DNA from: Streptomyces sp. NBC_00536
Lineage (GTDB): Bacteria; Actinomycetota; Actinomycetes; Streptomycetales; Streptomycetaceae
Direction of reading: 5' to 3'
Length of the DNA stretch: 64,000 bases
Assembly (NCBI RefSeq): GCF_036346295.1
Contig: NZ_CP107819.1
Location: 8,556,001 to 8,620,000, forward strand
The notes under the pieces were generated by a model that saw only the letters and a list, made by a program, of their open reading frames with translations, ran no database searches and had not been told where the DNA came from. Positions within the stretch are counted from its first letter, which is position 1, and each line of letters starts with the position of its first letter. This document shows, piece by piece, positions 35,966 to 43,526 of this stretch. The translations under genes were made by a program, and so were the position numbers.

Positions 35966-36195
35966 CCAGCAAGAAGACGCTCCACGCTTTCGAGCTGACC
36001 GAAGCGGCATGGTTCAAGTCGTCATTCAGCGACGGCGGCGAGCAGTGCGTGGAGGTGGCCGACCTCAGGCGGACGGTTCACGCGGGGATCGCGGTACGAG
36101 ACTCGAAACACCTGAACGGGCCAGCCCTGCTTGTGGGGCCGCCCGCCTTCTCGGCGTTCATCCGAAGCACCAGGCTTACCTCCACGGCCGCCTGA
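35962..36195 (+). CDS. DUF397 protein, partner of the upstream HTH
   Basis: 77 residues from the ATG in the ATGA overlap at 35962. It has the DUF397 signature: AAWFKSSFSDGGEQCVEVADL, then VAVRDSKHLNGPALLVGPPAFSAFI with the RDSK and FSAF boxes (first residue of the first box is I in IAVRDSK). Conserved in Streptomyces; Scr1-like partners of this type interact with the HTH protein. The next ~340 nt to 36536 hold no convincing gene. Confidence 0.92.
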   Translation: MTSKKTLHAFELTEAAWFKSSFSDGGEQCVEVADLRRTVHAGIAVRDSKHLNGPALLVGPPAFSAFIRSTRLTSTAA

Positions 36196-36972
36196 TTTCA
36201 GTAGAGCGTTGGTCTGTGTCCCCCACTTCGTATCCGGGGGGCGCAGGCCATTCTCGTACACTGCACCCCGGCGGCCTCCTTCGTACCCGCCGACCAGCTG
36301 GGCCAAGGGTGACGGACACGTTGGATGCACCAGCCTGAGTTGCCTTCGCGGCCTGCTTCGACTGGAGACAGACGGTCAGGGGAACTGTGGGTGTGAGTGT
36401 CAGGCTGCCCCGGCCGGCTTCTTCCTGATTTTCTCCGTCAGGTCGACAGTGTCGGCGGCGGGCGGGGCCTCGATGGGCTGGCTATTCCCGAAGGACAGGA
36501 AGTCGATGCTGAGGTCGGTGCCGCCTATGGACTGGCTCAGGCGGGACGGGGCCCCTTGTCGTCGAGCCAGACGTCCGTGACGAGATCACCCGTCATACCC
36601 ATGCTGGTGTACGCGTCGCCGGCCTGACCCAGTTTGTCTGTGCGGACCGTTGCCCGGTAGTGGGTCGTCTTCTTGCCGCGGAGGGTTTCGGTGCCAACCT
36701 TCGTGGCGCCCTTCGCGTACGTGAGCGTCTTGAGGCCTGCCATCGGGTCGGCGTTGCCGGTCTTCATGGCGGCAGCGCCCGCCTCGCCGAGGATTGCTGA
36801 GGCGTCGATCCGTACCCAGCTCTTGGCCATGAGCGGGCCCTCGGTGACGGGGTCGATGTGGTAGGAGTAGACGGCGTCGACCAGCCGGACGGTGACGGTC
36901 CCGTCCGCGACGAACTTCTCCATCCGTACGTCCGCGGCCGGCATTTCGGTCTGCATCGCCATGCCCTTGCCG

Positions 36973-37770
36973 TCACCCCAGGAATAGAGCCCGGTCGTCG
37001 TCAGGGTCTTGCCGCCTGTCTTCGGACTCTTCATGGTCGTGCTGATGTCGGCGGATCCTGCCTTCGATGTCGTAGCGGACGCCTGGGCCAGCGCGGCGGA
37101 CACCGCCGCGTTGGCGGCCTTGACGGTCGTGTCCGTGGAGCACCCGGCGGTGCCTCCCGCTAGGGCCTGTGTGATGTCGAGATCTGTCGGCGGCTTTGAG
37201 GAGGTCGTCGATCCAGATCATCGCGGCGCGGAGGTGGAGGCCGGCGAGGTAGCTGTCTGGGGTTTTGTCGTAGCGGGTGGCGATCCCTCGCCAGGCTTTC
37301 AGCTTGTTGATCAGACGTTCGACGGTGTTCCGTTCCTTGTAGAGGTCGGCGTCGTGGCTGAGGGGCCGGCCGCCTCCTGCGCCCTTCTTCTTGCGGTTGG
37401 CGGCCTGGTCCCGTTTCTCCGGGATGACGGCCTTGATTCCGCGTTTACGCAGGTAGGAGCGGTTGCCGCGGGACGAGTACGCCTTGTCTGCGGCGACCGC
37501 GCCGGGCGTCGTGCGGGGACGGCCGACCGGCAGGCGGACCCTCACCTTCGCGAGCACCGGGATGAACTGCGGGCTGTCCCCGGCCTGCCCGGCGGTCAAA
37601 ACCAGCGCGAGTGGACGGCACCTGCGGTCCGCGGCGAGATGAATCTTGCTGGTGAGTCCGCCCCGGGACCTGCCGAGCAAAGCTTCCTTCAGGCGGAGCC
37701 TGCGTCTGCGCCGGATGCGCCGGCGTTCTTCCTGTCCGTTCTGTTCCTCCGTGCCGCCCCCTTTTGCCGG
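36973..37770 (-). CDS. IS5-family transposase, second frame (C-terminal catalytic part)
   Basis: This frame supplies LGRSRGGLTSKIHLAADRRC, LVLTAGQAGDSPQF, VAADKAYSSRGNRSYLRKRG (second Asp) and ERNTVERLINKLKAWRGIAT (catalytic Glu), completing the DDE_Tnp_1 domain. It has no start of its own and would be made by a -1 frameshift from the first frame. There is no stop inside the element at its end, so translation runs past 37163 into the lipoprotein gene in another frame and stops at 36973, adding about 64 foreign residues. Confidence 0.82.
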   Translation of the reverse strand, partial: PAKGGGTEEQNGQEERRRIRRRRRLRLKEALLGRSRGGLTSKIHLAADRRCRPLALVLTAGQAGDSPQFIPVLAKVRVRLPVGRPRTTPGAVAADKAYSSRGNRSYLRKRGIKAVIPEKRDQAANRKKKGAGGGRPLSHDADLYKERNTVERLINKLKAWRGIATRYDKTPDSYLAGLHLRAAMIWIDDLLKAADRSRHHTGPSGRHRRVLHGHDRQGRQRGGVRRAGPGVRYDIEGRIRRHQHDHEESEDRRQDPDDDRALFLG

Positions 37771-38236
37771 GCTGTCTCCTGCTCCTGCACGGCTTCTTCC
37801 AGGGCCTTCATGAGGTGCTTGCTGACCCGCATCCCTGCGGCGTCGTGGTGAGCGCGGACCGTGGTGGAGTCCACGCTGACCAGCGACAAATCCGTCCTGC
37901 CCACCCGGGCACCCTCGGCGATCAGGCCCTCCAACAGGGCCGTGAAGACACCGGCGTCCCGCCAAACGCGGAAGCGGCCGTAGACGGTGGCCCACGGGCC
38001 GAACTCGGCAGGCATCTTCCGCCACTGCCCACTGGAACGGAACCGCCAGATCACACCTTCGAACTGCTCCCGCAGCCGCTCCGGGTACGGCCCGTATCTG
38101 CCGATAGGCAGATACGGCTCGATGAACTTCCACTGGGCATGGGTGAGTTGCCTACGTGTCACAACCCCAGTCCTACCGGATTCCACCCCACGAAGAGGGC
38201 AAAACCCAGCAGCTGATCACGACATCACACAGGCCC
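37163..38236 (-). mobile_element. IS5-family (IS427-like) insertion sequence, 1074 bp
   Basis: Both ends read GGGCCTGTGTGATGTCG inward (37163-37179 and the complement at 38220-38236), a perfect 17-bp inverted repeat, with one mismatch and then GATC continuing it. TA flanks each side (37161-37162 and 38237-38238), a 2-bp target duplication inside a CTAG-like site. It carries two overlapping transposase frames on the minus strand, as in IS427-group elements that use a frameshift. It looks complete and recent: the ends are intact and the target gene can be rebuilt exactly. Confidence 0.92.
37689..38186 (-). CDS. IS5-family transposase, first frame
   Basis: 165 residues. It contains LTHAQWKFIEPYLPIGRYG, GVIWRFRSSGQWRKMPAEFG (DUF4096-type N-terminal domain) and DLSLVSVDSTTVRAHHDAAG, whose Asp is the first catalytic residue. 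The frame ends NAGASGADAGSA. A CAAAAGGGGGC run near 37757-37767 lies in the overlap with the second frame and is a candidate -1 slip site. A start at the GTG near 38162 is also possible. Confidence 0.88.
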   Translation of the reverse strand: MESGRTGVVTRRQLTHAQWKFIEPYLPIGRYGPYPERLREQFEGVIWRFRSSGQWRKMPAEFGPWATVYGRFRVWRDAGVFTALLEGLIAEGARVGRTDLSLVSVDSTTVRAHHDAAGMRVSKHLMKALEEAVQEQETARQKGAARRNRTDRKNAGASGADAGSA

Positions 38237-38284
38237 TAGGAGGCCCACCGTGACGATGGCCGCGGCGATTCTGTTCATCTTCAT

Positions 38285-39141
38285 TCCCACCCCTGGGTTG
38301 TATCTGGAACAGGGCGGCGCCCCCGCGCCGCCTGCTGTGCAGGTACCGACTGCTCGGTACCTCGCAGAGGATTTCACGCCCCTGCGACAGCGTCCGGGTG
38401 GGTGGGCCTGGCGTCGTGAGGGAGCCGGAGCGGGCAGCTCCCGGCCTTGGCTCGGCCAGGAGGGGTGGATGACTGGAGGGGACTATGAGGGGGAAACTCA
38501 CGGGGGTACATGAGGGGGAGTGCGAGGGGGAAACCGAGGGGGAGGCCCCTCTGGGCGCTGCCTTGCATTTTTGCTGCTCAGTGCCGGTTTTCGAGGTGGT
38601 GACCAGCCAGACTTATATATGGAGGTGGGGGGAGAGGGGTAAGGAGGCGAGGGTTCGGCCGTGGTGGCGTAGGGCTTGGTGATGGGTGTTGAGGTGGTTG
38701 GGGTTCGGTGGTGGGAGGGGTCGGTCGTATGGCTGTGTGAGGGCTTGGGTGATGGGTGATGGGGTTTCCTGGGTTTGAGTTGCTTGGCGTTCAGGGACGT
38801 TGTGGTGGCGTGCAGGTGGTCTGGGCGGTGGCTTGGGTCGGGGATCGTAGCGCGGTGATCGCAATGGCTGGCTGACTGTGAAGACCTGGCCAGCATGATG
38901 TGGGGGAAGGGCAACGATCCCCTCTGAACCATTCGTGATCGAGGCTTGAACGGGGCGAGCCCTACGAGCCGTCCGATCATCCCGTTCGAGCGTGCCCTCA
39001 TGCCGCTCGCCGGGACGGGGCCGACGCGCTCGACACGCGGGCGAAGCTCTGGCCGTACCCATGTCCGGCGATCACCCGGACGAGCGACCTGGCGGATGTT
39101 GATGATCAAGCCAGATGTTAAGGAACTTCCCAATGAGGAAG
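38285..39141. other. Non-coding stretch with G-rich and GT-rich strand asymmetry
   Basis: I see no gene here with family support. 38460-38555 has repeated GAGGGGGA-type runs (about six G runs of 4-5). 38625-38835 is strongly G/T-biased on the plus strand (TGGGTGTTGAGGTGGTTGGG and similar). A small inverted repeat GTACCG/CGGTAC occurs near 38342-38360. The left end should carry the promoter of the split lipoprotein gene. The right part may include the downstream end of the IS110 element. Confidence 0.5.
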
Positions 39142-40422
39142 TCAAGCCGTCGTGGTGACGGTTGGTGCGGCTTGGTAGCACGCTCCGTCGCGGATCATTG
39201 CCCATAGAACGTTGGCTCGACGTCGGGCGAGAGACAGCACTGCCTGCTTGTGTCCCTTCCCCTCGGCGCGTTTGCGTTCGTAGTACGCGCGTGACGCTGG
39301 GCACGATCTCAGGCTGGCCATGGCGGATAGGTAAAAGGCTCGCAGAAGGCCGCGGTGGTAGCGGCGGGGCCGGCGCATGTTGCCGCTGACGCGGCCGGAG
39401 TCGCGTGGCACCGGGGACAGGCCGGCAAACGCAGCGAGGCGGTCAGCGGTGCCGAAGGCTTCCATGTCCCCACCGGTGGCGGCGATGAATGTGGCGCCGA
39501 GCGTGGCCCCCATACCGGGCATGCTCTGGATCACCTCGGCATGCGAGTGCTCGTGAAACCTGGCCTCGATGAGTGCGTCGAGTTCACCGATCTCCTCTTC
39601 GAGGGCCATCACCCCCTTCGCGAGCCGGGCCACCATGGACGCGGCCAGCTTCTCTCCGGGCAAGGCGGTGTGCTGGGCCTGGGCCGCCTCGACGACGGCC
39701 CGAGCGATGGTCTCGGCGCCGCGGACCTTGCGGTTCTTCAGCCAGGTCTCGATCCGCTTGACACCGCTGCGGCGGATCGCGGCCGGGGTCTGGTAGCCGG
39801 TCAGAAGCATGACCGGTCCCTTGTTCGTCAGGCTGAGTGCCCGCTCCAACGCCGGAAAGATTTCCAGGAGTTGTTCCCGGAGCCGGTTGATCTGGCGGGT
39901 TCGGTCGTTGACGAGATCGGTGCGGCGCCTGACCAGGATCTTGAGGTCGACGGCTATCTCGTCGCCTGGCCGGAGTGCACCGAGGTCCTTGCGCATGCGG
40001 GCCTGGTCGGCGATGACAAAGGCGTCCTTGGCGTCCGTCTTGCCCTGGCCTCGATAGGCGGCCGATGCCTGGTGAACGGCCAGACCGGTGAGATAGACCA
40101 TCGGCTGATCATGGCCGAGCAGGAGACCGATCAGCAGGGCGGCCCCGCCGTGGTTGATGTCGACCGCCCACAGCACATCCTCGGACAGAGCCAGTACGTC
40201 GCTGATCAGCTCAAGCAGCGCTGTCTCGTCGTTGAGGACACGCCGTGACAGCAGGCGTTCGCCTTCCGCGTCGATCACCACGCAGTGGTGGTGTTCCTTG
40301 CCGATGTCCACGCCGGCCCAGATCTGGGGCACGGTCACCTCCGCCAGCTCGTCGTCCAACAGCAGCCCAGCAGACGACCTCGCCGACGTTGTCCTACACA
40401 GCGATCGAGTCGCATATCCCAA
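39142..40422 (-). CDS. IS110-family transposase (DEDD)
   Basis: Up to 426 residues. The RuvC-like N-terminal domain starts WAGVDIGKEHHHCVVIDAEG with the first Asp; QGKTDAKDAFVIADQAR holds the DxxD pair. The C-terminal transposase_20 domain is SMPGMGATLGATFIAATGG followed by AFAGLSPVPRDSGRVSG, with the conserved Ser. IS110 enzymes are RNA-guided recombinases in which a bridge RNA from a non-coding end pairs with target and donor DNA. A GTG at 40338, just before VPQIWAGVD, is an alternative start giving 399 residues. No short inverted repeats are expected, so ends cannot be set by eye. Confidence 0.92.
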   Translation of the reverse strand: MGYATRSLCRTTSARSSAGLLLDDELAEVTVPQIWAGVDIGKEHHHCVVIDAEGERLLSRRVLNDETALLELISDVLALSEDVLWAVDINHGGAALLIGLLLGHDQPMVYLTGLAVHQASAAYRGQGKTDAKDAFVIADQARMRKDLGALRPGDEIAVDLKILVRRRTDLVNDRTRQINRLREQLLEIFPALERALSLTNKGPVMLLTGYQTPAAIRRSGVKRIETWLKNRKVRGAETIARAVVEAAQAQHTALPGEKLAASMVARLAKGVMALEEEIGELDALIEARFHEHSHAEVIQSMPGMGATLGATFIAATGGDMEAFGTADRLAAFAGLSPVPRDSGRVSGNMRRPRRYHRGLLRAFYLSAMASLRSCPASRAYYERKRAEGKGHKQAVLSLARRRANVLWAMIRDGACYQAAPTVTTTA

Positions 40423-40668
40423 TTAGCGGTCGAGTCGTCGCGGGGCTCCGGGCGGCCAAGTTCTTTGAGCCATCCAACGGCGACAAGCTCACAGCCATAC
40501 CCGGAACCCCCGGGCCCGACGATCTTACGAATGACCGCCTCAGACCCACGCTTAGAAGGTAGGACAGGCTCAAGCACGTCGCTGAGCGCTATCAGGTCGG
40601 CCAACGGACGGCGCAGAGGCTGCTCGCCGCAGCCAGAATCCGCCCCGAGGGCTGACGGACCCGTCGGG
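40423..40668. other. Gap upstream of the IS110 transposase, with a short HTH-like gene fragment
   Basis: On the plus strand 40563-40655 encodes a 30-residue open frame after a stop, with LKHVAERYQVGQRTAQRLLA then a stop. It resembles the C-terminal helix-turn-helix tail of plasmid transfer/spread-type proteins, but is too short to assign. In IS110-group elements the bridge RNA is encoded on this side of the transposase, so part of 40423-40560 could belong to the element. Confidence 0.35.
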
Positions 40669-41502
40669 TCAGATGGCGATGCCGGGCCGCAGGAACTGCC
40701 GGGCTCCGCGCAGCGTGGTGCGTAGACCTCGCTGGGTGGTCCGGCTGTCGAGGCGTACGTCGAGGGCGCCGGGGAGCGTGCTTTCGGCCCGTAGGGCCGT
40801 GGGGAGCTGGGAGGCGTCGAGCCCGTCCCGCTCGGCGATGAGGATGCCGAGTTCGTGACGGCTCACGGCGTCGGGGCCGGCGAGGTGGTGGATTCCGGTC
40901 GCGTCGGTGTCGGCCAGTTCCAGGAGGGCGGCGGCCAGGTCTGTGACGTGGACGGGGCAGCGGATGTCGTCGGTGAACAGGACGCCGGCGCGCGTGCCGT
41001 CGGCGAGTTCGTGCACGATCCTCTCGTGTACGGACTGCCCGTGACCGATGATCAGTGATGTGCGGGCGACCACGGCCTTCGGGTGCACGGCGAGGACGCC
41101 GGTCTCCGCCGTGGCTTTGGCCGCGCCGTAGGGGGTGATGGGGTCCGGGAGGCTGGACTCGTCGTAGTGGACGTGCGTACCGGAGAACACGGCGTCGCTG
41201 GATACGTGGACGATGCGGGTGCCGTACGTCGCTGCGGCCATCGCGAGCCGGATGGGGCCCTCTGCTGTGGTCGGCCAGTGGGCGGATCCGCTCGATGCGT
41301 TGAGGACGAGGTGCGGACGCACCTCGGACATTAGGGCGTCCAGGCTTCCTGCGTCCCGCAGATCGAGGTGGCACCACGAGGTGGGGAAGGCGGCGCCGGG
41401 CTTGGTCGCGTACGTCGCAACGGTCGTGTGCCCCGCTGTGCTCGCCTGCCGGACCAGCTCGGTCCCGAGGAAGCCGCTGCCGCCGACGATCAGAACTGTC
41501 AT
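40669..41502 (-). CDS. RmlD-like NAD(P)-dependent sugar reductase (extended SDR)
   Basis: About 277 residues. The start MTVLIVGGSGFLGTELVRQA at 41502 puts the Rossmann GxxGxxG at the N-terminus. HLDLRDAGSLDALMSEVRPHLVLNASS, VHVSSDAVFSG and ITPYGAAKATAE (the YxxxK pair) follow; this is the dTDP-4-dehydrorhamnose reductase pattern. Substrate is not known; with a UDP-glucose dehydrogenase-type gene upstream it may act on a nucleotide sugar. A strong hairpin separates it from the GNAT gene. Confidence 0.88.
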   Translation of the reverse strand: MTVLIVGGSGFLGTELVRQASTAGHTTVATYATKPGAAFPTSWCHLDLRDAGSLDALMSEVRPHLVLNASSGSAHWPTTAEGPIRLAMAAATYGTRIVHVSSDAVFSGTHVHYDESSLPDPITPYGAAKATAETGVLAVHPKAVVARTSLIIGHGQSVHERIVHELADGTRAGVLFTDDIRCPVHVTDLAAALLELADTDATGIHHLAGPDAVSRHELGILIAERDGLDASQLPTALRAESTLPGALDVRLDSRTTQRGLRTTLRGARQFLRPGIAI

Positions 41503-41528
41503 TGCGACACCGTAGACCGGCTCCACAG

Positions 41529-41572
41529 CGATGAAGGCGGTCACCCGGGACTTCGGGTGACCGCCTTCATCG
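41529..41572 (-). terminator. 18-bp stem hairpin after the GNAT gene
   Basis: 41529-41546 (CGATGAAGGCGGTCACCC) pairs perfectly with 41555-41572 across an 8-nt loop. It begins at the GNAT stop codon and ends 27 nt before the RmlD-like start. It should end or weaken transcription from upstream. The reductase may then have its own promoter or receive only readthrough. Confidence 0.75.
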
Positions 41573-41977
41573 TCAGCGTGCCGGTAGGGGCTGCCAGATG
41601 TATCGGATGTCCGGCTCGCGCTCGTCGTTGCGCATCCCGCCCGTCTCCTCGACCGCGATGAAGCCGTGCCGTTCGTAGAACCGGTGGGCCGGTTCGTTGA
41701 CCTGGAACGTCCACAGTGCCAGCCCGTCTGGCCGCTGCTTCTTGTCGAGGGACATGAACCGGTCGCCGAGGCCGCGTCCGCGCCACGTGGGGTCGAGGTA
41801 GAGCTGTTTCAGCTCCTCTCCGTTGAGGACCATGAGCCCCACGACGTGGCCCCCGGTGACCGCGACCCCGGTCTCGTACTGGGGGACGAGTACGCGTGCG
41901 AACCAGTCGTGTACGTCGACTTCGTCGTGCGCGAAGCGTACGGTCGGCAGCGCGGCGGCGAAGGAACGCAGCCACAC
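41573..41977 (-). CDS. GNAT-family acetyltransferase
   Basis: 134 residues from a GTG at 41977. It has GVAVTGGHVVGLMVLNGEEL, then LYLDPTWRGRGLGDRFMSL (the acetyl-CoA Q/RxxGxG/A loop) and HRFYERHGFIAVEETGG. The usual first strand and helix are missing at this start. They can be read in frame upstream as NDVVLRRATGTDAHAAAN, but I find no ATG, GTG or TTG there. Either translation starts late, or starts at an unusual codon, or the sequence has an error. Substrate unknown. Confidence 0.82.
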   Translation of the reverse strand: MWLRSFAAALPTVRFAHDEVDVHDWFARVLVPQYETGVAVTGGHVVGLMVLNGEELKQLYLDPTWRGRGLGDRFMSLDKKQRPDGLALWTFQVNEPAHRFYERHGFIAVEETGGMRNDEREPDIRYIWQPLPAR

Positions 41978-42110
41978 GTTGGCCGCGGCGTGGGCGTCGG
42001 TACCGGTTGCGCGGCGGAGAACAACGTCGTTGCTGTGTGTCGTGCGGTACCTCCGGCGATCCAGGGGCGGGATGGTGACGTGGTGCAGGGCTGTCGCTAA
42101 GGCCGCGGCG

Positions 42111-43433
42111 CTACTTTCCGGGGCGTCCGAGCTGGCGGACGGTCCAGCCGGCCGTGCGCCAGGGCTCGGGGTCCAGGGTGGTGCGGCAGTCGACGAGCAG
42201 GGGGATAGCCGCGCGGCCTGCCAGGTCCTGGGGGTCCGCCTGGCCGTATTCGGGCCATTCGGTGGCCAGGACGATGAGGTCGGCTCCGTTGACGGAGGCG
42301 GGCAGGTCGTCGGTGTAGTCCAGTTCCGGGTTGCGGGTCATGGCGGTGGCTACGGCCTGCGGATCGTGAACGGTGACGGTGGCGCCGACCTGCTGGAGGG
42401 CGTGGGCGAGCGCGAGTGCGGGGCTTTCCCGGACGTCGTTGGTGCCGGGCTTGAACGCGGCACCCCACACGGTGATCCTGGTGTTTTTGACCGAGCGGTC
42501 GCCGAGGGCGTTGCGGATGAGGGCCATGGCGACGTCGGTGCGGGACTCGTTGATCTCCTCGGCGGCGCGCAGGAGGGTGGCGGCCCGGTCGGCGCCGAGC
42601 TGGCGGGCGGAGGCGGTGAAGGCGCGGACGTCCTTGGGCAGGCAGCCGCCGCCGTAGCCGATGCCGGGCCGCATGCCGCCGCTCCCGATTCGAGGGTCGA
42701 TGCCGAGGATTTCCACGATCTGGGAGATGTCGCCGTCCGCCGCGTCGCACATGTCGGCGACGGCGTTGATGTAGCTGATCTTCAGGCCGAGGAAGGTGTT
42801 CGCGGCACCCTTGGCGAGTTCGGCGGTCTGCGGATCGGTGACGAACAGCGGGACCCCGGCGTCCAGGATGGGGGCGTAGACGGCGCGGATCGCCTTCTCC
42901 GCTTCGGAGGTGGTGAGGCCTGCGATGAGCCGGTCGGGGCGCAGCGTGTCCTCGACCGCGTGTCCCTCGCGGAGGAACTCCGGGTTCCAGACCACTTCCA
43001 CCGCGGTGCCGGCGGGGGCGAGGCGCTGAGTGAGGGCGGTGACCTGGACGGTGGTCCCGACGGTGACCGTGCTCTTACCGACGATCGTGCACGGCCGGGT
43101 CAGGTGCGGGGCGAGCTGGCGGATAGCGCCGTACACCTGCCCGGTGTCGTAGGAGCGTCCGTCCGCGTCGATCGGCGTGCCGACACCGATGAAGTGCAGC
43201 TCGGCGAATTCGGCCGCCTCGCGGATGTCGGTGGTGAACCGCAGGCGTCCGCTCGTGGTGTGGGCGGCGAGGAGCTCGGGGAGCCCGGTCTCGTAGATGG
43301 GGCACTGGCCGGCGTTGAGCCGGTCGACCTTAGCCTGGTCGACGTCCACACCGATGACGTCGTGACCCAGTTCGGCCATCGCCGCCGCGTGCGGGATGCC
43401 GAGATGTCCGCAGCCGATTACTGAAACGCGCAT
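42111..43433 (-). CDS. UDP-glucose/nucleotide-sugar 6-dehydrogenase
   Basis: 440 residues. The N-terminus MRVSVIGCGHLGIPHAAAMAE is the NAD-binding Rossmann motif. EVVWNPEFLREGHAV, FLGLKISYINAVADMCD, and GYGGGCLPKDVRAF, with the catalytic Cys near 263, define the family. The C-terminal domain has WGAAFKPGTNDVRESPALAL. It oxidises a UDP-sugar C6 hydroxyl to the uronic acid using two NAD+. Length is normal. In this cluster it probably supplies a uronic acid donor; that is inference. Confidence 0.93.
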   Translation of the reverse strand: MRVSVIGCGHLGIPHAAAMAELGHDVIGVDVDQAKVDRLNAGQCPIYETGLPELLAAHTTSGRLRFTTDIREAAEFAELHFIGVGTPIDADGRSYDTGQVYGAIRQLAPHLTRPCTIVGKSTVTVGTTVQVTALTQRLAPAGTAVEVVWNPEFLREGHAVEDTLRPDRLIAGLTTSEAEKAIRAVYAPILDAGVPLFVTDPQTAELAKGAANTFLGLKISYINAVADMCDAADGDISQIVEILGIDPRIGSGGMRPGIGYGGGCLPKDVRAFTASARQLGADRAATLLRAAEEINESRTDVAMALIRNALGDRSVKNTRITVWGAAFKPGTNDVRESPALALAHALQQVGATVTVHDPQAVATAMTRNPELDYTDDLPASVNGADLIVLATEWPEYGQADPQDLAGRAAIPLLVDCRTTLDPEPWRTAGWTVRQLGRPGK

Positions 43434-43463
43434 TCCTTGACTCTCATCCTGGGAGGGGCCCGT

Positions 43464-43510
43464 GCGGGGCCGGGGAACGAGCCCAGAGGCTAGCGCCGTT
43501 CCCCGACCCC
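43464..43510 (-). terminator. Imperfect GC-rich hairpin between sirtuin-like and dehydrogenase genes
   Basis: GCGGGGCCGGGGAAC near 43464-43478 can pair with GTTCCCCGACCCC at 43498-43510, with one mismatch and a loop of about 20 nt. It fills most of the 93-nt gap. It may be an attenuator or an mRNA-stabilising stem; no T tract is seen. Confidence 0.45.
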
Positions 43511-43526
43511 GACTTTCACGTGCTGG

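Larger units (their letters stand above)
36537..38284 (-). pseudogene. Lipoprotein gene split by an IS5-family insertion
   Basis: The main part (36537-37162) encodes a mature lipoprotein beginning at a lipobox Cys (GTAGCSTDTTVKAANAAV), with a beta-rich domain (TTGLYSWGDGKGMAMQT, TVRLVDAVYSYHIDP, THYRATVRTDKLG) of the LppX/LolA-like type. The start lies on the other side of the element: 38239-38284 encodes MKMNRIAAAIVTVGLL. Joining the two and dropping one TA copy gives a proper signal peptide ending LLAGGTAGC, in frame. The insertion therefore removed the start and half of the signal peptide. A later start (36537-37103) could give only a cytoplasmic form. Confidence 0.85.

Noticed and set aside
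38498..39304. A 268-residue minus-strand frame rich in His/Pro/Thr
   Set aside because: It arises from the G/T-biased block and has no domain.
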